Source: Luidia sarsii
Lineage: Eukaryota > Echinodermata > Asteroidea > Paxillosida > Luidiidae
Assembly: GCA_949987565.1 (NCBI GenBank)
Contig: OX465111.1
Span: 12,200,716 to 12,264,715 of the forward strand
Length of the DNA: 64,000 nt
Reading direction: 5' to 3'
Part shown: positions 46,231-59,800 of the stretch, in pieces
Layout of the letters: each line of letters opens with the position of its first letter
Numbering within the stretch: position 1 is the first letter of the stretch
Translations under genes and position numbers: made by a program
Notes under the pieces: model-generated
Seen by the model: only the letters and a program-made list of their open reading frames with translations
What the model was told of the DNA's origin: nothing
The model's database searches: none

Positions 46231-48014
46231 GTGGGTGTGACACTTCAAAAGGTGTGGGTTAAAATCAGTTGTTTATATATATATATATAGACGTCCGTGG
46301 TTAAAATTGGGGACAGGGGGTTGAGATCAACCATGGAGGAAGGATCAACCATTAAAAAGGAACCATACAGAAACAACTATAAACAAACAAAAAACAAAAA
46401 CAAAGGATTATTGAGAACTACGGCATTATATGTTTAAAAGAAATTGTTCAACGTTGTGAGTGTCTTATAAATCAGCCGTTGGGCATCCAGTACTTCAACA
46501 TTCAATATAAAATGGGCAGAAAAAAACAACTGGAAAACAAAGACGTATTCAAGCAAACCTCTCCTAAACCATGAGCCAATAGGGGGCGCTATTTACTTTA
46601 TGAATGATCACAATTAATAGCTGAGTTGAATTATTATTGGCTATCGCTGGAAAGTGAACGATGAGAATCGGCTGTACGGGTCAACATATGGCTTCCATTA
46701 ACTTAATTAATTACTTAATCAATTAATTATTAGCCAACGAATTCATTCAGCCATTGTTATCTCCGAAGCAATGATAGCAACCTTGAAGTCAAGGCTAATA
46801 AAAACTCGTCACAAGAGGGCGTGCTACAACTCCACCGTTAAGTGGCAGAAGTGGGTTGAGCTCGTAACAAAATCGCTTCATAATTTTTGTTAATAATGCT
46901 CCAAATGTCCCTTCTTTTTTTATGAAGAAATTTTACGAAGAACCAGTATTGTTAGGTTTAATTAAAGAAAAGAAAAGAAATAAATGTTTTTGAATAAACT
47001 GTACGGCAAGAGAGCACTGAGGGAGACAGGCCGGTATACAACATACTCCAATTTAGAAAGGAAGATAACGTTATGCAATGAAAGTTTTGCTGAAGTAGAG
47101 TTCCAAACCTTTTCCTTTTGAAAGAAATAATAAATCGTGCATGCTTTGCGAGTAAGCGATTTCAGCAGGTTGCTTATCCTTCACTCCCAACACTCACTTT
47201 CAAAAAATCCATTAAAATCGACCAAGAATTTCTTAATTAATTTTGTGGGCGAAAAGGCAGTTTGGTTTCTCATGAGGGCAAAATATTTGTATGGCCCCTC
47301 CCCCCCAAAAAAAATGTAATAATAATAATAATAATAATAAAAAATACGCTGGCCACTTCGTATTGAATGGTGTGTTGTGGCCGCCGCTTATGAATTTAGT
47401 TATGTCTGTCTTCGAATCCTCTGTGTAATAATGAATCAGCTACGGCATCAGTTTATTACACGCGAGTCTAGGCAAGTCACAAGCTAACGGCTTCGGGCTA
47501 TCCCTATTGGTCTGTGTGTTGTTCTCAGCTGCAGCCATTGCACCCGGACACGGCTTAGGGGCGATGCTCCCACCCCTCAGTGGACCACGATCAGGTGTCT
47601 CACACAAAAGTGTGCATATACCAACCAAATAGAAGTCAGGGTTTCAGACAAAAAACTTTTTCGCTTTTTAAACGTGTACTTGCTGCTGAATTCTTCCCCA
47701 ATTATCTCACTCATACCTTGTCAGTTATTTATTTGTATCATTATTATTTCCATAAATCTGTTATCCCAGATAGTTCATTTACATGCTGTTGCGGAACATT
47801 CATTTTGCTTTAGATGGTAATTTCGCGATACCATCTCGTCATCAACTGCATGATCTCGAACGTGTTTTAATTGTCAACAAATATTTCAATAGCGAATTGG
47901 TAGTGCTGTGCGGCTGATACGGGGGTAGGAGTTACCGGCACCGTTGTTCAGGCCTGATTCCCATCCGATCTCCTCCTTTGACTACCATGGCTGCTGGTGG
48001 ATGAACGCATCAAG
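46231..48014. other. Intergenic stretch upstream of COP1
   Basis: AT-rich, with a (TA)n at 46272-46291 and an (AAT)n at 47315-47343. No exon was recognised. If the exon proposed at 48015 is real, this is the spacer between two divergent genes. Confidence 0.5.
47315..47343. repeat. (AAT)n microsatellite
   Basis: About nine AAT/TAA triplets following a C/A run. Confidence 0.9.
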
Positions 48015-48035
48015 ATGTGCGCAGCTACGGAACAG
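48015..48035 (+). CDS. Candidate first coding exon of the right-hand gene
   Basis: ATG TGC GCA GCT ACG GAA CAG is followed by GTAAAA, phase 0, which would join in frame to the exon at 61816 (CAATEQ-EAAMKLW). Support is only the ATG, a mediocre donor and phase; another ATG seven bases after 47987 ends quickly. The intron would be 13.8 kb, similar to COP1 intron 1. Confidence 0.2.
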
Positions 48036-48095
48036 GTAAAACTCGACTGACTGACTAAACGTTCGGTTAAAATCGACATTAGTGGCAAAACTACT

Positions 48096-48260
48096 GAGTA
48101 CTGACTGGTGGTACTGACTACAGACTACACTACAGTACTGCCTACTGCAGTACTGGTAGTGGTACTGGTAGTGGTAGTGTTACTGTTACTAGTGTTAGTG
48201 TACTCAGTGAGAGTGGTGGTACTGGTAGTGCTAGTGGATTAGTGCTGTGGATTAGTACTG
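48096..48260. repeat. Degenerate GTACTG/GGTAGT repeat
   Basis: TACTGACTGGTGGTACTGAC, GGTAGTGGTACTGGTAGTGG and similar hexamers for about 160 bases, just before the large GGTGAT array. Confidence 0.7.
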
Positions 48261-48329
48261 TAGTGAATACAACTTTCCTAGACATACATGAAACGAAGGA
48301 CAATATTATAATTTGTTTTTTCATGATTT

Positions 48330-50615
48330 ATCATGGTGGTGCATTGATGGTGATTGGTGGTGATGGTGTGATGGTGGTGATGGTGGTAATGTCGGTGGTG
48401 GTGATGGTGATGGTGGCGATGAAGGTGATGTCGGTGGTGGTGATGGTAATGGTGGTGATGGTGGAGATGAAGGTGATGTCGGTGGTGGTGATGGTAATGG
48501 TGGTGATGGTGGAGATGAAGGTGATGTCGGTAGTGGTGATGGTAATGGTGGTGATGGTGGAGATGAAGGTGATGTCGGTGGTGGTGATGGTAATGGTGGT
48601 GATGGTGGAGATGAAGGTGATGTCGGTGGTGGTGATGGTAATGGTGGTGATGGTGGAGATGAAGGTGATGTCGGTAGTGGTGATGTTGGAGATGAAGGTG
48701 ATGTTGGTAATGTCGGTGGTGGTGATGGTGGTGATGGTGGCGATGAAGGTGATGTCGGTGGTTGTGATGGTGATGGTGGTGATGGTGGAGATGAAGGTGA
48801 TGTCGGTAGTGGTGATGTTGGAGATGAAGGTGATGTTGGTAATGTCGGTGGTGGTGATGGTGATGGTGGCGATGAAGGTGATGTCGGTGGTGGTGATGGT
48901 AATGGTGGTGATGGTGGAGATGAAGGTGATGTCGGTGGTGGTGATGGTAATGGTGGTGATGGTGGAGATGAAGGTGATGTCGGTAGTGGTGATGTTGGAG
49001 ATGAAGGTGATGTTGGTAATGTCGGTGGTGGTGATGGTGGTGATGGTGGCGATGAAGGTGATGTCGGTGGTTGTGATGGTGATGGTGGTGATGGTGGAGA
49101 TGAAGGTGATGTCGGTAGTGGTGATGTTGGAGATGAAGGTGATGTTGGTAATGTCGGTGGTGGTGATGGTGATGGTGGCGATGAAGGTGATGTCGGTGGT
49201 GGTGATGGTAATGGTGGTGATGGTGGAGATGAAGGTGATGTCGGTAGTGGTGATGTTGGAGATGAAGGTGATGTTGGTAATGTCGGTGGTGGTGATGGTG
49301 ATGGTGGCGATGAAGGTGATGTCGGTGGTGGTGATGGTAATGGTGGTGATGGTGGCGATGAAGGTGATGTCGGTGGTGGTGATGGTAATGGTGGTGATGG
49401 TGGAGATGAAGGTGATGTCGGTAGTGGTGATGTTGGAGATGAAGGTGATGTTGGTAATGTCGGTGGTGGTGATGGTGGTGATGGTGGCGACGAAGGTGAT
49501 GTCGGTGGTTGTGATGGTGATGGTGGTGATGGTGGCGATGAAGGTGATGTCGGTGGTGGTGATGGTGATGGTGGAGATGAAGGTGATGTCGGTGGTGGTG
49601 ATGGTGGAGATGAAGGTGATGAAGGTGATGTCGGTGGTGGTGATGGTGATGATGATGGTGGAGATGAAGGTAAGGTCGGTGGTGGTGATGGTGATCGTGG
49701 AGATGAAGGTGATGTTGGTGGTGGTGATGGTGGAGATGAAGGTGATGAAGGTGATGAAGGTGATGTCGGTGGTGGTGATGGTGATAGTGATGGTGGAGAT
49801 GAAGGTGATGTCGGTGGTGGTGGTGATGGTGGTGATGGTGGAGATGAAGGTGATTTCGGTAATGTCGGTGGTGGTAATTGGTGATGGTGGAGATGGTGGA
49901 GATGAAGGTGATGTCAGTAATGTCGATGGTGGTGATGGTGATGAAGGTGATGTCAGTAATGTCGATGGTGGTGATGGTGATGGTGGTGATGGTGGAGGTG
50001 AAGGTGATGTCAGTAATGTCGATGGTGGTGATGGTGATGGTGGTGATGGTGGAGATGAAGGTGATGTCGGTGGTGGTGATGATGGTGGAGATGGCGGAGA
50101 TGAAGGTGATTTCGGTAATGTCGTTGGTGGTGATGGTGATGGTGGTGATGGTGGAGATGAAGGTGATTTTGGTAATGTCGGTGGTGGTGATGGTGATGGT
50201 GGAGATGAAGGTGATTTCGGTAATGTTGTTGGTGTTGATGGTGATGGTGGTGATGGTGGAGATGAAGGTGATTTTGGTAATGTCGGTGGTGGTGATGGTG
50301 ATGATGGTGATGGTTGAGATGAAGGTGATTTCGGTAATGTCGGTGGTGGTGATGGTGATGGTGGTGATGGTAGTGATGAAGGTGATGTCGCTAATGTCGG
50401 TGGTGGAGATGAAGGTGATGTTGGTAATGTCGGTGGTGGTGATGGTGATGGTGGAGATGAAGGTGATGTTGGTAATGTCGGTGGTGATTGTGGTGATGGT
50501 GGAGATGAAGGTGATGTTGGTAATGTTGGTGGTGATGGTGGTGATGGTGGTGATGAAGGTGATGTTGGTACTGTCGGTGGTAATGGTGGTGATGGTGGAG
50601 ATGAAGTGGAGATGA
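48330..50615. repeat. 2.3-kb GGTGATGGTGGAGATGAAGGTGATGTCGGT array
   Basis: All units are multiples of 3 and mostly of 6 bases. A 48-base block (GTCGGTGGTGGTGATGGTAATGG ... GAAGGTGAT) repeats tandemly at the left. A block with GTAGTGGTGATGTTGGAGATG recurs near 48670, 48808, 48982, 49112, 49240 and 49420, showing a higher-order period. The right third (after about 49860) is more diverged. Because the period is in threes, frames stay open on both strands (up to 691 and 792 codons) giving VVMVEMK, GGDGDEGD or HHHHHHRHH polymers. These are not credible proteins: no splice context, no conserved domain, and several frames are open at once. Confidence 0.95.
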
Positions 50616-51662
50616 TTGGTGATTTGGTATCGTTTGATAGGATTACACTTGTTCATTTAATTTTGAAAATTTGGTGTCTGTACTACGTATGATTCAACAT
50701 TTGAACAATGCCGCAGTACGTGTAAGTACATTAAGGTGCAATATGAATTGTAGGCCTATATACTGACTACTGAACATGTTGCACTACTGTATGTTTCCAG
50801 TCAAAATGGGAAAATCATTATGGTACACAATCATAGATAAAGTGCCAAAGAAAATTCTGTTGAAAGTTTAAAATAGCGATTCCCTTGGAGTTTTAGGTAT
50901 CTACTGATAGGTATCTACTGATATGCACATGTACTGGTACATGTGTGTAGGCCTACTGTCCGACTGTACATGTACGTACGTAGTGTGAGCATGTATGCTT
51001 GCATGATGTTATGTCACAGATGTGGTAGGGAAAGGGTCTAATAAACCACATTTAATGTACAGTGTGCATGCCCGTGGAAGCATAATAAGTGTCATAGAAA
51101 AATCCTTGTCACCACATGCTGTAATGCGTATTGCTTTGTGTTCATCAATGTACATGTCATTCTTATCTCTTACCCATGAGATGGCAATTTCTGGAGAGAA
51201 GTACATGTACCTGAGGTAAAGCTCTTATCAAAGCTGTGAATGATGGCCTCCTCACAGCTTAACATGCAGGGGGGACCATGGTGTACATGTATGCAGGGCC
51301 GTGGGAAAAATGCAATGCACTTTAAATGTAAACACATACCCCGGTACATAAATACATTTACATGTTCTTGAACAAATACCGGTAAACCAACAGTTCCAGA
51401 ACCAATTGCTGTAAGCCTCACATAAGGAGGCTCGTTCTTTTCAGTACACACTTGGTCACCATCTTCTTGCGTATGATACTGCTGCTGTTGCTGCTGTCTC
51501 TGGTGGTTGTCATTCGCCCGACAGATCAGTTTACCAGGGCTCACTGTGGAGAGGTCAACAACTTGAGCCCAAGAACACACGCAGTCAAGTACATGTATCA
51601 AAACATCAATTGTTAGGTGCAAAAATACACTATGAGCACAGTTAAACTATTAATGCATCAGG

Positions 51663-51877
51663 GATGGATTTCAAAAAGCCTTACGGTGCATAGTAACTCA
51701 ACTTACAATAGATAGGCCTTTGAAACCATAGATTGGGTTATAGATGCATCGTAACTCAACTTACATGTACGATGGATAACCCATCGTATGTTGGGATAGG
51801 CCTCAATAAGGTTACTTTGCATTGCTCATCATCTTGTGATGGATTGGAAGTTATGATGAGTTTGCTGAAATCAACCA
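51663..51877. mobile_element. Short inverted-repeat element, GTGGATTTCAC family, copy 3
   Basis: ATGGATTTCAAAAAGCCTTACGGTGCATAGTAACTCAACTTAC at the left and GAGTTTGCTGAAATCAACC at the right. The middle is longer than in copies 1 and 2 because GTAACTCAACTTAC is duplicated. Confidence 0.6.
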
Positions 51878-52379
51878 CTGAACATGTACCAAACATATAC
51901 ACCGTACACAAATTTACATTACACATAAATGTAATTATAGCTGTCACAAATTTGTATGTAAAGTGTATGGATTAATTTTGCCCCCAAAGGCACTCAGTGT
52001 GTTTTGAAACAGGCCCACATCCTTGCACCAGGAAATTGCAACATGCCCCTTCTCTGCTGACAAGATGCCTCGAGCATTTCTGCTCTGGAACAGTGACCTT
52101 CGCGCACTCTGTGGACAATGAAAATTAACAGGAAACAATCAATTGCGAGAGTTTGCATGTGTGCAGCCTGTTAAAGGTGTTCTGTGCCTTGTGTATGTGT
52201 ACATATGTGTATCATAATGTGCAATGACATGCGACATGTGCCTTAGAGAATTAATGTACTGCACACGTACGTACACACACACAATGTACATGTACATGTA
52301 CATGTACGTGTACTGAGTGTACAGTACGTGTTAAAACACGGGCAGATTCTTTCCCATCGAACCTTCCCCTTTTTTTGGA

Positions 52380-52480
52380 GTTATTACCAAATACCAGTTT
52401 CATGAAATCTTTGTGGAAACCTGAACACCTTTCAAATTTCCCTGTGGAGACCCATTCAACCTGTTGTTCTACAGTAGGTC
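52380..52480. repeat. Copy of a GTGGAGACCATTCAACCT repeat
   Basis: ACCAGTTTCATGAAATCTTTGTGGAAACCT ... AATTTCCCTGTGGAGACCCATTCAACCT matches 34090-34175 (ATCAGTTTCGTGAAGACCCTGTGGAGACCT ... AATTTCCCTGTGGAGACCATTCAACCT). It is a dispersed repeat of unknown extent. Confidence 0.55.
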
Positions 52481-53534
52481 TCCTCAAGGCAGTTAGATTA
52501 CTGTATTAAAAATATGAACATGTACAGTGTACATATACATGTACCGGTACACGTACCTGTACACTTGTACAGTATACATGTACATGTATACCGGTATACG
52601 TCAAAATAGTCTCCCACGTGTCAGTGTCAGTCCCAACATGTATGTACGTGCATGATGGTCTACAAATAAAATCAGACTCAGAGATAATGGATGCGCTCTT
52701 GTAACAGTCTGTCAACCCAAAACATGGTGATCAAGGTCATTGGCTTTTCAGATGTGAGCACGCTCTGGTTGAGGAATTAAAGGAGTGTCCATTTTGTGGG
52801 TCAATTGATCATACAGCCTGCCGGGGCAGAAACAACAAAAAGTCTTGATCTATTGCGGAAGGACACTGGGCTGGGCACTGTCACCCTCTCTTTGTCTCTC
52901 TCTCTTTCTGTCTCTCTCTCTTTCTCGTTCCCACCAAGAAGGAGACACAACATGGACCCATTCAGGGACAGGGATCTACCGTAGAGCACAATGCAGTTCC
53001 CCATGGACATATTTACAAGTGCACGCCCATCCCATTCATAAATCAATATCCATGTGTGACCCAAAGGTCGGCACAGAAAAAGCACCGCTGCTGTGGGCCA
53101 ACAGCCATTGACATTTCTCAGCAACTTTGAGTTGGATGGTGCTCAATGTCTTGTTTACAAAGCAAGAGGCAGGGTGGATTGGAGGGCATGTTGTGTTTAT
53201 CAGGCTCAGAATCATTGGTGGCACAAGGAGAAGAACAACTATAGATTGTTTTGGTGTTATGGGCTCTGTATTTCCCTGCACGGCAAGAGTTTCATGCAGA
53301 CAAACTAGTGTTCTCACGGTGTCAGCAATCTGAGAGTTTACACGGACACATTCAACTCGGACGTCTTTCCTGAGCTTTGTGCAACAAACTTACTGGTAAC
53401 CGTGCAAAGATTCACACAAAGTTGAGGACTACCACAAGTTACAGCGGTGCAATGTCAAAGTAGGTGAGTGCACCACCTTTCAGCTTTTGTGAGAGTTGCG
53501 TGTGTTGTTGATTCAATTGTTTCAATAAAAAGTT

Positions 53535-53655
53535 AAGGAGTGCTAATTGAAAAAATGGCAAAGAAAACTTTTACTGGACCCTGATCCAGTCAAAGATTTC
53601 TTTGTCAGTTCTCAATTTGTTCAAAAGATCCCAGTCAGTTTTTCCGTAAGTTAAG
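53535..53655. mobile_element. SINE fragments, head and tail
   Basis: GGCAAAGAAAACTTTTACTGGACCCTGATC recalls the head end of the 4050 SINE. CAATTTGTTCAAAAGATCCCAGTCAGTTTTTCC is its tail in the opposite direction, so the copy is rearranged. Confidence 0.45.
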
Positions 53656-56477
53656 GATAACATTTAAAGAATAACCAGTTGGTAAGAGTGGATAAACTTC
53701 CACAGCAAAACTACTCCACCGGATGCAAACTGATGCATCTGCTGGAGAAATTGTTGCCCTACTTATTTGGATTATTAATCAGTTTGACTAACATGGCTAC
53801 CTTTACACATCTATCGAAAACATGTGCTTTTAAATTGTTTCAGTGTAGGAAGGATTTTGCAAGTTCACTAATGAGGTTGTCTTTCATTCCCCCTTTGGAC
53901 TGTTTGGATTTTTTTCAATTTATTGCAGGCCTAAAGTCTATTACATTCAAACTAAAGAGAGAATTAGCGATCTGTAGCCTATTTATCTTAGAAATTTCAT
54001 ATCTTTTTTTCCCCTTTCAAAATGTCAAAACTTTCTTTAGTCATTTCCTTAAAATAGTATAGTGGAGTGGCAGAATTGTTTGGGGGAATTACCCACAGTG
54101 TTTGCCCAGTCACTAAATCTCTAAGCCTGCATGCATACATATACACTGCACCCCTTTCCTGTTTTGCAATGGTCACAGTTTGAAACATCAAGGATGTGTG
54201 CACCTATAGTTACGTAACTTGGGCAACTTTCAGTAAATTGTAAATTTGGATTTAGGATATTTTGGAATTGGTCTGATCCATTTCACACAAATCTCTGTAG
54301 AGTGAGGTTTTTAATCCTGGTATCATACAAAGCTTTCGTACTACATGCACACTGTAGGGTAAATTAGTTACCTTACCATTGGTTTAACACATGTTGTTAT
54401 TAGCATTTTGTTGAATTAATTCCTGTCTTTATAGTCTGAAATGTTTTTTTGTTTTTTTGGCAGAGCGATGGTGACACATTTATCAACTTTACCCTTATCA
54501 TGGTAGAACATGTTAGGGCCCACGTATAGAGCGCTGGTGAACTGAAGGAGGAAGTCCAGATATCTGATCTACACCCATATGTATACTGGGAGACACTGAG
54601 CCAATCTCCTTCCGTGCATGGACGTGGGTCTGTGGTATCCTGTAGCAGGCCACTGTGGGTTTGCCTGACTGATGCAAGGCAGTTAGGGAGAGAGGGAGAG
54701 AGAGGGAGAGAGATAGGGAGAGATAGAGAGAGACAGAGTCGGACGGGAAGTGACACTCATTGCTGGCCTTGCCACGTGACTCACTCTCCCTTTTCCTCCC
54801 CATCTGATTGGCCTGTGCGGCTTGGCTCACCTCGACTGGACTACTACTTACCACCCACTGCAGTAGTCATACAGTACATCATGTACATTGCACCCCGGGA
54901 CCCACAGTAAGGTTTGCTGCATGTACCAGCTCCCACCCCTGCATTCCCAGTTCCAGTGATGGCACGGACGACACGTATGTATACAGTGCACAGAGGATGC
55001 TGTACTCCTGGGATGTATCCGTGACATCCGTGTATATCCATGATGTATCCGTGACGAGTCACTATCCCTTGCTGCGTGATCCCGGTGTTGACGTAAACCG
55101 ATGCCGTAACGTTATCGCCACGCATCCTGCACAACCGCATCGGTTGCTCCCCAGATCCTTGTAACTGCCCCAGTGTAGATATTTCAGCCAAACCGGTGTG
55201 TCTGCACATGGATGAGGGGCATTCAAAATAGAAGGACACACGGCCGATCTTTATGTAAAAACTTCTACATGTTGGGATACAGATAAACTACCTTGTGGAC
55301 CGCACGAGTGCGTTGCGGCCAAAGTTGGTGAAGCGTTGCCTGCTGTTTGTGGGATGGCTGTAGTGAGAACCGATTTTGATCTTCTGGTTGGATAGCCAAT
55401 TAGGATTTCTTGGAGACTGACCACTGATCGGCCTAACAATTATCAGTTTGAGTCTCTTCCTTCGGAGGCGGCCACAGCCCCAGGACATGGGCCAGAAGCA
55501 GTCCCGAGTGGCCGTTTCCAGGGACGTCGGTCAAACCAGTGGCACTGCCCATCTATTCAGGACGTCATGGCTGAACAAAGTGAGTTGGTAGTGCCAGTTC
55601 CCCTCCATCAGAGAGGCATTTCTTCCGCCAACCAAGCATTCTGCCCTCAGATGATTTGGGCCAATAATTTAAGCCTTCTTGTCTTGTTGAAAGTGGTTAT
55701 GGGGGCTGGTGTTTATCTACACACTATGTATTTAGTGCATATGTATGGATACAGGTTTGGGTACATGTGTATACAGACCTGCATTCTCATGCTGGGGAGA
55801 GACACTGGTCTGGATGACAGTACTAATGAACTAAAAGCTGGACAGACTTGTATGGAGAAAGTCCATTCATCATTGGGCCTGGGCAGGCATTGGTTAGATG
55901 CCCCTCTAATCACACGTAGTAATAGAGGAAGTACTGAACATACCTGTATAGTGCATAATATGATTTTAATTTCATTGTATGAGTTTTGTTGGTTTTCTGC
56001 CACGTTAAAGACTGTATATTTTAATTAAACACAAAGACAACCGTGTAACACAAAGACAAACAAAGCTTAGTATTGTACATGTATACATGTGTATTATCGG
56101 GTGAACATGCATGTACAGGTACATTGTGTACATGTAAACTGTAGTTACTGTACATGTACCGGGGGTAATGTGTTTAAGTGGGTGAATTTCATTGAGCTAA
56201 ACACACTCGTGTCATCAGTACATAGCATTTCAGTGGGTACAACTACAAGTATTAGCCAATGCACAAGTTCATATCACATGTACATGTGTACATGTAGAAA
56301 TGTTTACCTCACTACACCATCTTCCCAGTTTATGATATGAATCATTTCTGTATACATGTATCTTTCCTGTGGCGATTTCCGAGACAGGACTTGTGTTCAC
56401 AGGGTTGATGTACAAGTTGTACATGTACATGTGTGTACTGCCAGAGGGCATGGGCAAGTGGGCAACCCCATGACCCA

Positions 56478-56612
56478 GTTCTTGAAACTCAGATGAAATT
56501 TCGAAACTCAGATGAAATTTCGAAACTCAGATTTCATTTCAAAACTCGGATTTCATTTCAAAACTTGGATTTCATTTCAAAATTCAGATTTCATTTCGAA
56601 ACTCAGATTTCA
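56478..56612. repeat. GAAACTCAGATTTCATTTC 19-bp tandem repeat
   Basis: About seven copies. The first two have GATGAAATTTC and the rest GATTTCATTTC, so inverted versions (GATGAAATTTCG / CGAAACTCAGATTTCATTTC) stand side by side. Confidence 0.85.
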
Positions 56613-59589
56613 TTTGGTTTAATAACGGTCTTGTATCACCTCCTACAGGTACAAATGTACAAGTACATACATGCACTTGTACAGGTACAATACGTACTGT
56701 ATATACCTGTATACTGTTGTACATGTACAATAATACCTTGTACAGGTACCGTACATGTATACATGTACATGTACAAATGCACATGTACGCATACCTTTAT
56801 GTACACTGTATGTGTATAAATATGTACATGTACATGTACATGTACAGAACATGTATGTGCAATATATGTACAGTGCTATGTCCACTGTACATTTCTTTAC
56901 ACACTGCACATGTGTATACATGATGACGTAATATTTATGATTGTTTTAGTCTGTTTCCGATTGTACGATCCAGGCTAAGATTTTTAACATTTCCTACTCC
57001 AGGGAACAAATGCATATGAGCTGGCCCAGTTCAAGAAACAGCCTCGTACACATGTACATGTACACCTTGTGTGCAATAGAAATGTCTCACTGGTAAGCCT
57101 GGTATGTGTATACCGGTACATGTTTGAGTAGCATCGGAAGGCAAAGGAGAAACGAAGGCAAACACCAACTCAACCCAATTGTACATATGTACATTGTACA
57201 TGTAGCTCCAACTGTGCAGTGGATGATTTGATATCGTTTGACAGGGTCACACTTTTTCATTTTTAGAAGTTTGCATCTCTGCAAATATGCACATACCGTG
57301 TACCTTATACATACATACACACAATGTACGTGTACTTGTATTCACATGGGTACATCATTCTTGTTTGTACATGTACCTTAGTGGTGGATGAAATGTTAAT
57401 TGCTTATCTACTGTACATGGCCTTGGTTATGTTCCTGGTTGTAGTAGTTTATACCATGGAGGAATGATTATATGCTTGACCACCTTCATACCATGGTGCC
57501 TGCATATGCAATTGGTTCACAGTGTTTTCTAAGGTCCACTGAACAGTACACACTGTAACTCATTGGAATACGTTTGTTTTTACCAGACAGTTGCACAGTG
57601 TGTCATGTAGCACATCTGTGTATCACATGGTCTTAATGTGCACATAATTATTATACTGTACATGTGTGCATGTCATGTACTGTACAGTGAGCCCACATGT
57701 ATTTGTTCATGAATTGCAGGCCTACATGCACTTTTTGATCTGAACAGCACTTGTCTGACATACCGTAATCACAGCTAGTGCTTCAAAACACACAGCGAAT
57801 TAGTCTGTACATGAATGGGGATTTCAATACAAAGATTACTGAAATCTTATATGGCAAACTACATTTATGTACAGAAGACACTACTATTAATGTATATTTG
57901 CATATGATTTGTCTTGTCCAAGGCGGTCTCTAATGTACATGTACATTGACTGAACAAATTATTAGTGCTGGTACTTTTGATAAGTGATCCATTGAAGGAG
58001 AAATTAATTACCGGTAAGCACATAGATTATCATGAAATGCGTCCGAATAATCCAATTCACACTGTACAGTGGGCAATTTGTTGCTTTGTTTTTAGTTTCC
58101 ACATTGTTCTTGCCCACAGCTGTTTCAAAGTTCATTTGATACGTTAATGGAAACTGCACTTTGTGTTCATTTGGTTTCAGTTGGTCTCAGAGCGGACACT
58201 TTCAAAATCATATGCTGCAGTGCACAAGACACGTGTCTGTCTGCTGCAATAATTGGGTATGAAAAATAACAAGACAAAGTACCGGGTAGTCTCTCTGATA
58301 GTCACATACACGTGTGTAGATTGCCAGTTGCCATCTTAAATTGAAAGGGGGTCTACCGTACATGTAGTTCTGTCTGTTTGTCACATGTAAAACAAAATGT
58401 TCCCAATATCTGAATGTTCCCAACTGTCCTAATTTCCATGAACTGAAGTTAGTCTATTGTACTGTACATGTACAGTGTGTTTACACTTTACAAACAAGTG
58501 AAGTTGGTCATGACTTGGAACAATGCCACAATTTTGGGAGTTAATGTTCGGGAGCATTCAAGTACTGTCACTTGATTGGAACTTTCCAAAGCTCTTCAAA
58601 GTTGCAAATATCAATCAGCTGGTTAGCATTGTGTGGTACTAGTACACACAGTACATTGTGTAGCTTCCATTGTCATTATTGACAAAACAGCATGTACAAT
58701 TTGAATTTGAAGAGTATGGTCTACATGTACAGCTGTACCTTTACATGCATGTGAACTTTGATGGAAGTCATGACCAAATTACATGTACTCTGAATTCATT
58801 GTACAATGTACATGTCATGTACATCATTACATGTATAGTTTTACACAGACAGTACATGTATACATGTATTATTTACATTTTCACTCATTTCATAATGTAC
58901 ATATAATTTATGCACATGTACTGCACTGTGTACATGTACTGTACGTAGGGTTAGGCATGTACTGTACATGTACAGTATACATGCTCGTATGCATGGTAAG
59001 CATTGTATACGTACATGTACCGGTATACAATACATGTACATGTACATAACATGTACATATTATGTACATGTATGTACATGTGTACGGTACATGTACGTTG
59101 TACATGTGGTTTTAACTTTTATTGACCGTTCATTGCCACTAACTAAGTACTATAGTAATGTGTTCTTGACATATATTGCATGTACAGTGTATTGCATTGT
59201 AGCCAATGAAATGGTTTACTGTTGTGGTTTGTTGACACAGAGGAGACCTACATGTGGGTGTACATTCTCTGTGTGTTCTATTGTGGTTGTACTGAGTATT
59301 TTACTCTCAAGGTCCTGGAAAAGGTCCTGTATTACAATGCATATACATGTATGTATCTAGTACAGCACATGTGGTGTTAGATGCATGTACCGTACATTGG
59401 GAAAGGGAGGAGTTTTGCATTTAGCTAAGGGAAAAGTTTGAAGGGTCAGGTTTGCCAAGGAGCAAGTCGAAAATGGGCCTGCTGTTGATAGAGAAAGTTC
59501 CCAAAATACTGACTGTCAGACCCTGAGACATTTTGTAAAAGGCCCAGTTTCTTTCTGGGGGCCAAAGTGTCAGCGAATCTAACCATGAT

Positions 59590-59800
59590 CCAACTTTTGA
59601 GAGAGTTCCTGCTGTGATCGAAACTTTGGGCACTGTGTAACGCTTGAGAAGGGTCCTGCTGAGATCAGAACTTTTGTGGAAGGTCCTGTCCAGATCAACG
59701 CACGGTTTCTTAACTTTTTGAGGAAGGGCCCTGCTGGGATTGAAATGCCGGGCCCGAGTGACGTTTGAGTTAAGGGCCTGCTTGGATCGGATGCTGTAAT
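59590..59800. repeat. Four degenerate TTGAGAAGGGTCCTGCTGGGATCGAAA units
   Basis: GAGAGTTCCTGCTGTGATCGAAACTTTGGGC, GAGAAGGGTCCTGCTGAGATCAGAAC, GGAAGGTCCTGTCCAGATCAACGC and GAAGGGCCCTGCTGGGATTGAAATGCCGGGCC stand in tandem, about 50-60 bases apart. The unit is a diverged core of the GACGTTTCGATCC family, here head to tail instead of palindromic. Confidence 0.65.

Larger units (their letters stand above)
50616..56470. other. Non-coding stretch, probable intron or intergenic
   Basis: TACATG runs, a (TC)n-type tract at about 52888-52927, a GAGAGAGGGA tract at 54685-54735 and repeat fragments. Open frames at 53679-54062 and 55567-56028 lack any recognisable family, splice sites or neighbours and are not annotated as genes. 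Confidence 0.5.

Noticed and set aside
48242..50656. Open frames of 691 codons (+) and 792 codons (-)
   Set aside because: Both lie in a GGTGAT-type array whose unit lengths are multiples of three. They encode Val/Met or His polymers, several frames are open at once, and no splice or promoter context exists.
53679..54062. 127-codon frame, non-repetitive
   Set aside because: Phe/Leu-rich composition from AT-rich DNA, no homologous family recognised, no flanking splice or promoter signals.
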